17,913 nucleotides of DNA from M3007 sp039804245 (lineage in GTDB: Bacteria; Bacteroidota; Bacteroidia; Chitinophagales; Saprospiraceae): positions 1 through 17,913 of the forward strand of contig JBDLWO010000128.1 of the NCBI GenBank assembly GCA_039804245.1. Reading direction: 5' to 3'. This document shows positions 13,279 through 17,913 of the stretch, piece by piece (the first letter of the stretch is position 1; each line of letters begins with the position of its first letter). Both the position numbers and the translations under genes were made by a program. Below the pieces are notes generated by a model, which was given only the letters and a program-made list of their open reading frames with translations, was not told the DNA's origin and made no database searches.

Positions 13279-14892
13279 TCAGACAAGCGGTGCGGCGGCC
13301 AGCACCTCCGGTTTTACCTGATCGGCGAATTTCGCGAAGTTGTTGTTGAATTCCTGTGCCAGCGCTCTGGCTTTGGCATCGTATTCGGCACCATTGTTCC
13401 AGGTGTCGCGCGGATTGAGCAGATTCGTTGGCACGCCCGGGCAAGACACTGGCATATCCAGTCCGAAAATGGGATGTCTTGTGAAGTTTACCCTGGTGAG
13501 TTCTCCGTTGAGCACCGCAGTGATCATGGCGCGGGTGTACGACAATTTGATACGGCTGCCAGTGCCATAGGGTCCACCACTCCACCCCGTATTGATGAGC
13601 CACACGTTGGCCTTGCTTTTGCGAAGTTTTTTACCGAGCAGGTCGGCATATCTGGCCGGGTGCAGCGGCAGGAAGGGTGCGCCGAAACAGGCGGAAAAAG
13701 TTGATTTGGGCTCTTTGACTCCCACCTCCGTACCGGCAACGCGTGCGGTATATCCGCTGATAAAATAGTACATTGCCTGTTCGGGTGTCAGGCGGGAGAC
13801 AGGCGGCAGGATACCATAGGCATCGCAGGTCAGGAAGAAGATATTTTCAGGATCACCGTCGGCACGGCTGGGGGAGAGTACGTTGTCTATGTGATGAATC
13901 GGGTAAGACACACGTGTGTTTTCAGTCACGCTGCGGTCGGAATAATCCACGTTACGCGTGCCCGGATAGAATTTCACATTTTCGAGAATAGCGCCATGTC
14001 GGATAGCCCTGTATATATCGGGTTCTTTTTCCGGTGTCAGATCAATTGTTTTGGCGTAACAGCCGCCTTCAAAGTTAAATACTTCATTATCACCCCATGC
14101 GTGTTCGTCATCGCCGATCAGCATACGATCGGGATCAGCAGACAGCGTGGTTTTACCCGTTCCCGACAAACCGAAGAAGAGGGCAATATCACCGTCTTTA
14201 CCCACGTTGGCAGAGCAGTGCATGGGAAGAGAATCTGCTGTACGTGTTGGCAGAACGAAGTTGATGACCGAAAAAATGCCCTTTTTTATTTCGCCGGTGT
14301 AGCCGGTGCCACCGATGAGAAGTCGGCGCTTTTTCACATTGACGATGGCGAAATTGTGTTGCCGGGTTCCGTCCGTTTCAGGATTGGCTTTAAACCCGGG
14401 AGCGCAGAGTACCGTCCAGCGTGGGTCGAAGTCGTTCAGCACATCCGCATCGGGCCGGAGGAACATATTATTGGCGAACTGATTACTCCAGGGGTATTCT
14501 GTGATAACGCGCAGGCGAAGGCGATAATCGGGATTTTTGCTGGCGTTGGCAGCCAGGTCGCGCACATACAGGTCTTTTTTGTTGAGATAACGGCAGACCT
14601 TGCGCCAGAGTGCATCGAACTTCTGCGGGGAGAAGGGGATATTTACCTTTCCCCAAAGTACCTTGCTGGCAGTTTCACTGTCTTTGACGATGAACCGGTC
14701 TTCGGGAGAACGACCGGTGAATTCACCCGTCTGGATTACCAGGGCACCTGAGTCGGCGAGCTGACCCATACCCTTCTGAATAGCGTGTTCTGTCAGTTCT
14801 TCGGGTGACAGGTTCCAATAGGCCGTTTTGAAATTTTTGATGCCGAGTTCGGCGAGATTAGCTGTGGTGGGTACTAATCCGATTTCCTGCAT
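13279..14892 (-). CDS. pckA: Phosphoenolpyruvate carboxykinase (ATP)
   Basis: This 537-residue cytosolic enzyme interconverts oxaloacetate plus ATP with PEP, CO2 and ADP at the entry to gluconeogenesis. Seen: substrate-binding TGRSPEDRF with Arg61, GTGYTGEIKKG (195-205) with Tyr198 and Lys204, MHCSANVG with the metal ligand His225, the P-loop GLSGTGKTTLS (241-251), and the metal/kinase-2 motif DDEHAW (261-266). NTGWSGGPYGTG lies further C-terminal. Length equals the family norm, and the P-loop marks the ATP rather than GTP class. ATG 14892 is the natural start. It is probably monocistronic, with its own -7 box at 14998-14991 and a leader of about 90 bases that begins at a hairpin-forming sequence. 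Confidence 0.97.
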   Translation of the reverse strand: MQEIGLVPTTANLAELGIKNFKTAYWNLSPEELTEHAIQKGMGQLADSGALVIQTGEFTGRSPEDRFIVKDSETASKVLWGKVNIPFSPQKFDALWRKVCRYLNKKDLYVRDLAANASKNPDYRLRLRVITEYPWSNQFANNMFLRPDADVLNDFDPRWTVLCAPGFKANPETDGTRQHNFAIVNVKKRRLLIGGTGYTGEIKKGIFSVINFVLPTRTADSLPMHCSANVGKDGDIALFFGLSGTGKTTLSADPDRMLIGDDEHAWGDNEVFNFEGGCYAKTIDLTPEKEPDIYRAIRHGAILENVKFYPGTRNVDYSDRSVTENTRVSYPIHHIDNVLSPSRADGDPENIFFLTCDAYGILPPVSRLTPEQAMYYFISGYTARVAGTEVGVKEPKSTFSACFGAPFLPLHPARYADLLGKKLRKSKANVWLINTGWSGGPYGTGSRIKLSYTRAMITAVLNGELTRVNFTRHPIFGLDMPVSCPGVPTNLLNPRDTWNNGAEYDAKARALAQEFNNNFAKFADQVKPEVLAAAPLV

Positions 14893-14962
14893 GGTTGATT
14901 CAGTTTTAGTTGTCAGGACTGAGGTGAGGGCAAAAGTTGCTATTTGAGGCCGCAGAATTTTA

Positions 14963-14985
14963 TGTTTTTGGTGGTGACAAAAACA
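14963..14985. promoter_or_regulatory. Inverted repeat at the predicted pckA transcription start
   Basis: TGTTTTTG and CAAAAACA form a perfect 8-bp inverted repeat around a 7-base loop. It lies 5 bases downstream of the predicted pckA -7 box, exactly at the expected start site and first transcribed bases. It could be an operator, a 5' stabilising hairpin or coincidence; the A/T-rich arms lower its significance. Confidence 0.35.
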
Positions 14986-14990
14986 CGCGG

Positions 14991-14998
14991 CAAAGATA
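14991..14998 (-). promoter_or_regulatory. -7 box of pckA
   Basis: On the minus strand TATCTTTG (14998-14991) matches TAnnTTTG exactly. Transcription would start near 14984, leaving a leader of about 92 bases before ATG 14892. No TTG -33 element is at the expected distance. Confidence 0.5.
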
Positions 14999-15009
14999 CA
15001 TTATTTGGA

Positions 15010-15031
15010 ACAGGCGATTTTACATCGCTGT
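15010..15031 (-). terminator. Weak hairpin after uppP
   Basis: ACAG(G)CGAT and ATCGCTGT pair over 8 bp with one bulged G and a TTTAC loop, 28 bases downstream of the uppP stop on the minus strand. No strong T-run follows, so termination is uncertain. Its position next to the pckA promoter makes some separation of the two transcripts plausible. Confidence 0.3.
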
Positions 15032-15058
15032 AATTTGGATATGTTTTAAGAAGCAACC

Positions 15059-15874
15059 CTAAAAGTCGCCTACATTAACACCGGTAAAGTAGCCCGACTT
15101 CCAAAGCAGCAGAATAATAATTCCCGCAGCTATACGGTAGTAACCGAATATACGAAATCCGTGCCGGGTGAGATAGCCGATGAATGCGCGGATGGCAATC
15201 ATTGCTACAATAAACGCGACGACATTACCAAATGCGAGTAATCCCAGTTGCTGAGTAGTGAACGTTCCGCCCTCGTCTGTGATATAATCCCAAAGCGTTT
15301 TGCAGGTGGCGGCGAACATGGTGGGTACTGCCAGAAAAAAGGAAAACTCGGCTGCCGTTGTTGGGGAAAGCCCCTGGGTAAGACCGCCAATAATAGTGGC
15401 CGCCGAGCGACTGACTCCCGGAATCATGGAAAGCACCTGAAACAGGCCTATTCGCAGTGCACGGGGGAGCGTCACATCGTCCACGGAAGTTTCGCGAAGA
15501 CTGCGGTTAGCGAAGAGTTTATCGAGCCAGAGAAAAATTATTCCACCAATAATCAGCGCCAGTGCTACCACTACAATATTTTCGAGCAAGGCATCAATCT
15601 GCTTTTTGAGAAGCAGGCCGAAAACAACTGCCGGAATAAAGGCTACCAGCAGCTTGACATAGAAGGAAAAACTCCGGAGAAAGCGGCGCCAGTACAGAAC
15701 CAGCACCGAGAGAATAGCTCCGAACTGAATGGCTACGGTGAATACTTTGACAAACGGCGAGGAGGCAATACCCATTGCCGACGACCCGATAATGATATGG
15801 CCAGTAGAGGAAACCGGCAGAAACTCGGTAATTCCCTCAATAATGGCGAGGACAAGCGCCTGTAAATAGCTCAT
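15059..15874 (-). CDS. uppP: Undecaprenyl-diphosphatase UppP (BacA)
   Basis: This 271-residue integral membrane phosphatase recycles undecaprenyl pyrophosphate to the monophosphate carrier used for peptidoglycan and other envelope polymers; overproduction gives bacitracin resistance in many bacteria. Both family signatures are present: EGITEFLPVSSTGHIII (13-29) with the catalytic glutamates Glu13/Glu17 and His26, and the PGVSRSAATIIGG loop with its Ser-Arg. Several hydrophobic helices follow, and length is typical. ATG 15874 lies 2 bases after the DUF3098 stop, showing tight coupling in the ftsX operon. Confidence 0.96.
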   Translation of the reverse strand: MSYLQALVLAIIEGITEFLPVSSTGHIIIGSSAMGIASSPFVKVFTVAIQFGAILSVLVLYWRRFLRSFSFYVKLLVAFIPAVVFGLLLKKQIDALLENIVVVALALIIGGIIFLWLDKLFANRSLRETSVDDVTLPRALRIGLFQVLSMIPGVSRSAATIIGGLTQGLSPTTAAEFSFFLAVPTMFAATCKTLWDYITDEGGTFTTQQLGLLAFGNVVAFIVAMIAIRAFIGYLTRHGFRIFGYYRIAAGIIILLLWKSGYFTGVNVGDF

Positions 15875-15876
15875 AA

Positions 15877-16212
15877 TTAACCTGCCGCAGGGGCCTCATT
15901 CTTCCTGAAAATACCTATTACAACCGCTACAAAACCAGCTACCATACAGATGGGAGCCAGTGTAATACGGCGGAAGCTGTAGATAATTTCCGGTTGCCAC
16001 TTGTTGGGATCAGGCATGGAGCCTCCGGCCATGAGGAACAGACCAACTACAATAAGAGCGAGTCCGATACCCATAAACATAAAATTGTTACGGCCGAAAA
16101 TCAGTTCCCGGTTGGCTGGTGTATCGAATATGCTCTCTCTGGATTGTGCTGCTCGCGCGGGTGCCGGAGCCTGTTTTTTGGACTGTGATGCAGATGCTTG
16201 TTGTTTTGCCAT
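15877..16212 (-). CDS. DUF3098 family membrane protein
   Basis: A 111-residue protein of DUF3098, a family of unknown function that in Bacteroidota usually lies between ftsX and uppP, as here. The first 30 residues are basic and Ala/Gln/Pro-rich (disordered), followed by the conserved FGRNNFMFMGIGLALIVVGLFLM with helix 1 (about 44-64). MAGGSMPDPNKWQPEIIYSFRRITLAP is the family core, and helix 2 lies at about 83-103. Gene context suggests a role in the cell envelope or division, which is inference. It is 33 bases after ftsX and 2 bases before uppP. Confidence 0.9.
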   Translation of the reverse strand: MAKQQASASQSKKQAPAPARAAQSRESIFDTPANRELIFGRNNFMFMGIGLALIVVGLFLMAGGSMPDPNKWQPEIIYSFRRITLAPICMVAGFVAVVIGIFRKNEAPAAG

Positions 16213-16245
16213 TATTTTCAGATTTATTGACCCTGTCAGGGTTAT

Positions 16246-17100
16246 TCAGTAAAGATCATCAATACGCATTTTGAGGAACCGGTTTACCACGAACCAGGTA
16301 CTGAATCCGGAAATGAGCATTCCGAGAAATACGAGGGCCGTCATCACCATCAGGACGCCATTCGGATCACTGAGACCTTCGAGTTCAGGAACTACCGAAT
16401 GAAGCCACATAACCATCAGGGAAAGTGAAAGAACCGCCAGCAGACCACTCAGCAGACCATTCAGTATTCCGCGGCGAATGTAAGGCTTCCCAATGAAAGA
16501 CCAGGAGGCGCCTACCAGTTCCTGATTTTTAATCAGAAGCCTGTTTGAGTACAGGTCGAGACGAATGGTATTATGAATAAGGGCCACCGCAGCGAAGACG
16601 AGCAGAATACAGAGTACCAGCGTCGCCAGTCCGATGGAGCGCAGGTTGTTGCTCACATTTCCGGTATTGGCTGCCTCGAAGTAAAGATCGGCAACCAGTG
16701 TATCACTGCGAAGCGTTTCGCGCCACTCCGACAGCCTGGCTGTATCGAGATATTCTGCCTTCACATTGAACCTGATAACATCTCGCAGCAAATCGGGCAT
16801 GTCTTCGAGCATACTTGAGTCACCAAGATCCTTTTTCATGGTAGCAGCAGCCTGCTCTTTGGTTATCAGTGTAACCGATTCAGGTTTGACAAACGGCTGT
16901 TGCTGAATACGCCGGATAAGCGTACTGACATCTGCCTGAGACTGTGCCGGCTTTAATTCCAGCCAGATATCTACCCTTTCCTTGAACAGGTTGACTAACT
17001 TGCGGCCGTGAAGTGTCATCAGTCCGAAAAAACCCAGCACGAACAGTACCAGCGCTACACTGATAACGGCATAGAAGTAAGCAGGTCTTTTACGCGACAT
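16246..17100 (-). CDS. ftsX: FtsX, cell-division ABC transporter permease-like protein
   Basis: This 284-residue membrane subunit partners the ATPase FtsE and transmits conformational change to periplasmic cell-wall hydrolases. Four helices lie at about 9-29, 157-177, 214-235 and 248-270, with a periplasmic extracellular domain between the first two. The block IRLDLYSNRLLIKNQELVGASW (180-201) is the conserved cytoplasmic region of FtsX. ATG 17100 (MSRKRPAYFYAV) is chosen because it places basic residues before helix 1 and follows a -7 box closely; the longer upstream frame has no family match. ftsE is not in the window, as is usual for this Bacteroidota locus. It is first in the ftsX - DUF3098 - uppP operon. 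Confidence 0.93.
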   Translation of the reverse strand: MSRKRPAYFYAVISVALVLFVLGFFGLMTLHGRKLVNLFKERVDIWLELKPAQSQADVSTLIRRIQQQPFVKPESVTLITKEQAAATMKKDLGDSSMLEDMPDLLRDVIRFNVKAEYLDTARLSEWRETLRSDTLVADLYFEAANTGNVSNNLRSIGLATLVLCILLVFAAVALIHNTIRLDLYSNRLLIKNQELVGASWSFIGKPYIRRGILNGLLSGLLAVLSLSLMVMWLHSVVPELEGLSDPNGVLMVMTALVFLGMLISGFSTWFVVNRFLKMRIDDLY

Positions 17101-17120
17101 GAATTTCAAAAAATTTATTG

Positions 17121-17128
17121 CAAAGGTA
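17121..17128 (-). promoter_or_regulatory. -7 box of the ftsX operon
   Basis: On the minus strand TACCTTTG (17128-17121) matches TAnnTTTG exactly and lies 20 bases from ATG 17100, giving a short leader of about 14 bases. It has the same sequence as the -7 box of the HU/SPOR operon. No clear TTG -33 element is seen. Confidence 0.55.
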
Positions 17129-17191
17129 AACGAGTAATCGGGTGATTTGCCGTTTATTATCTGTGAATTCCCCTGTTTTTTCAATTTCGCA

Positions 17192-17791
17192 ATGACAAAG
17201 CATAATTTCCCGCTATTTTCAGTCCTGACAAGCTTCATATTGACAGCTACATTGTTCCAGAACCAGGGTAAAATATATCTCTCAAACCCGTCTTTTGAGG
17301 ATAAGCCGAGGGCGTCAGCCTCTCCTGTCGGTTGGTACTCCGGTGTCCCCGGAAGCACCCCTGATATCCTTCCGGGAGCCTGGGGACTCAATCTGCCCGC
17401 ACAGGATGGAAAAACCTGTCTGGGGCTGGTTACGCGTAGTGACAACTCTGCTGAAAGTATTTCACAGGAATTGCCAGCGGTCCTGAAGAGTGGAGAATGC
17501 TACAAATTTGAAATCTGGTTGGCCCACGCAGAACAGTACGTAGGCTTCAATAAACCCTGCAGAATACGTGTGTGGGGCAGTGGAAGTAAAACGGATAAAG
17601 GACAATTGCTGACGAGCTCTCCGCTTGTCAGTCATTCCGACTGGCGACTGTACAAGTTGCGTTTTACGACCTCTTCTGAAATCAGGTTCATCACGCTTGA
17701 AGCGTGGTATGGCCCCGGAGTTACCTTTCAATACAATGGAAACATATTACTCGACAATTGCTCTCCCATAGAACTTTGCGAGCGGGCATAA
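17192..17791 (+). CDS. Small exported carbohydrate-binding-like protein
   Basis: A 199-residue protein with a Sec signal or anchor (MTKHNFPLFSVLTSFILTATLF) followed by one beta-sandwich domain. The start of the mature part (YLSNPSFEDKP...GWYSG), the middle (ESISQELPAVLKSGECYKFEIWLAHA) and the end (NGNILLDNCSPIELCE) resemble CBM4/9-like galactose-binding jelly-roll modules, which begin with a NPSFE strand and end with LLDN. Function is not assigned: binding of glycans or attachment is likely, and no catalytic motif is seen. ATG 17192 is used because the hydrophobic segment follows it directly; the longer frame starts 15 codons earlier. It is divergent from ftsX. Confidence 0.72.
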   Translation: MTKHNFPLFSVLTSFILTATLFQNQGKIYLSNPSFEDKPRASASPVGWYSGVPGSTPDILPGAWGLNLPAQDGKTCLGLVTRSDNSAESISQELPAVLKSGECYKFEIWLAHAEQYVGFNKPCRIRVWGSGSKTDKGQLLTSSPLVSHSDWRLYKLRFTTSSEIRFITLEAWYGPGVTFQYNGNILLDNCSPIELCERA

Positions 17792-17828
17792 AACAACAAG
17801 GGCCGCCCCGGCATTCCGGAACGACCCT
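17786..17828 (-). terminator. Terminator of the gene at the right edge
   Basis: Bases 17799-17811 and 17816-17828 form a 13-bp stem with a 4-base loop. On the minus-strand RNA every position pairs if G-U pairs are allowed, whereas the plus strand has three C-A mismatches. The minus-strand stem is followed by TTGTTGTTTTATG. It lies 25 bases after the stop of the partial minus-strand gene, so it most likely ends that transcript. Confidence 0.65.
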
Positions 17829-17853
17829 GTTCTCGTCATAATACTAATTTCTT

Positions 17854-17913
17854 CTAGTTTTTCGTCTGGATCATCTTGCGGGACGCCGTGTCGTCGCCCG
17901 CAGTGAGTGTGTA
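17854..17913 (-). CDS. C-terminus of a T9SS cargo protein (partial)
   Basis: Only the last 19 codons and the TAG stop (17856-17854) are inside the window; the gene continues beyond the right edge. The tail YTLTAGDDTASRKMIQTKN has the form of the end of a T9SS type A sorting domain: a beta strand, a turn, then a basic RK strand near the terminus. A terminator hairpin follows on the same strand. The nature of the protein body cannot be known from this window. Confidence 0.65.
   Translation of the reverse strand, partial: YTLTAGDDTASRKMIQTKN

Noticed and set aside
13891..14751. Plus-strand frame of 286 codons opposite pckA
   Set aside because: It lies entirely within pckA, which has all PEP carboxykinase active-site motifs on the other strand. 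No promoter or family was seen.
1..17913. CRISPR array, toxin-antitoxin pair, restriction or other defence system, prophage, integron
   Set aside because: No regularly spaced repeats, cas, nuclease, methylase, integrase or phage structural genes were found on either strand. The only mobile-type gene is the RAYT.

Overview
The window looks like a chromosomal stretch of a Bacteroidota bacterium, probably of the Saprospiria/Chitinophagia type. The evidence is (i) two proteins with type IX secretion (T9SS) C-terminal sorting tails, (ii) the ftsX - DUF3098 - uppP gene order, (iii) a membrane protein joining CCDC81-like HU domains to a SPOR domain, (iv) Bacteroidota-type -7 boxes (TAnnTTTG) before several genes with almost no Shine-Dalgarno sequences, and (v) lineage-typical FG-GAP and beta-helix surface proteins. 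Coding density is very high. No rRNA, tRNA, CRISPR array or prophage is visible, and no gene-free gap exceeds 300 bases.

Left end (1-2262): a strong minus-strand terminator hairpin, a possible tiny minus-strand reading frame, a 38-base perfect palindrome of REP type, and a REP-associated tyrosine transposase (RAYT). The RAYT stop codon overlaps the start of an aldehyde dehydrogenase most like 2-aminomuconic semialdehyde dehydrogenase. This is the only obviously mobile part of the window.

Metabolic block (2369-6249): nadB (L-aspartate oxidase) on the plus strand meets, with overlapping stop codons, a minus-strand operon. In transcription order that operon encodes an HU/SPOR cell-envelope protein, methylmalonyl-CoA epimerase and a HisA isolated from other his genes. 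A divergent promoter region separates it from a plus-strand NrtR/AraR-type regulator whose Nudix box has lost its catalytic glutamates. A small palindrome sits just upstream of that regulator's -7 box.

Surface and transport block (7205-13134): a 755-residue secreted FG-GAP/VCBS protein with a T9SS tail (minus), divergent from a sodium:solute symporter, then an unrecognised four-helix membrane protein and a beta-helix lipoprotein (plus). An inverted-repeat element of about 136 bases lies between the lipoprotein and the convergent pckA.

Right part (13279-17913): pckA (ATP-dependent PEP carboxykinase); the envelope operon ftsX - DUF3098 - uppP (minus); a divergent small exported carbohydrate-binding-like protein (plus); and, cut by the window edge, the last 19 residues of a minus-strand T9SS cargo protein with its terminator.

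Most genes are housekeeping or ordinary lineage-specific genes. The places most worth a second look are the RAYT/palindrome unit, the Nudix regulator with its putative operator, the inverted-repeat element near 13.2 kb, and the symporter/four-helix/lipoprotein trio. I saw no clear evidence of a wholly new system.
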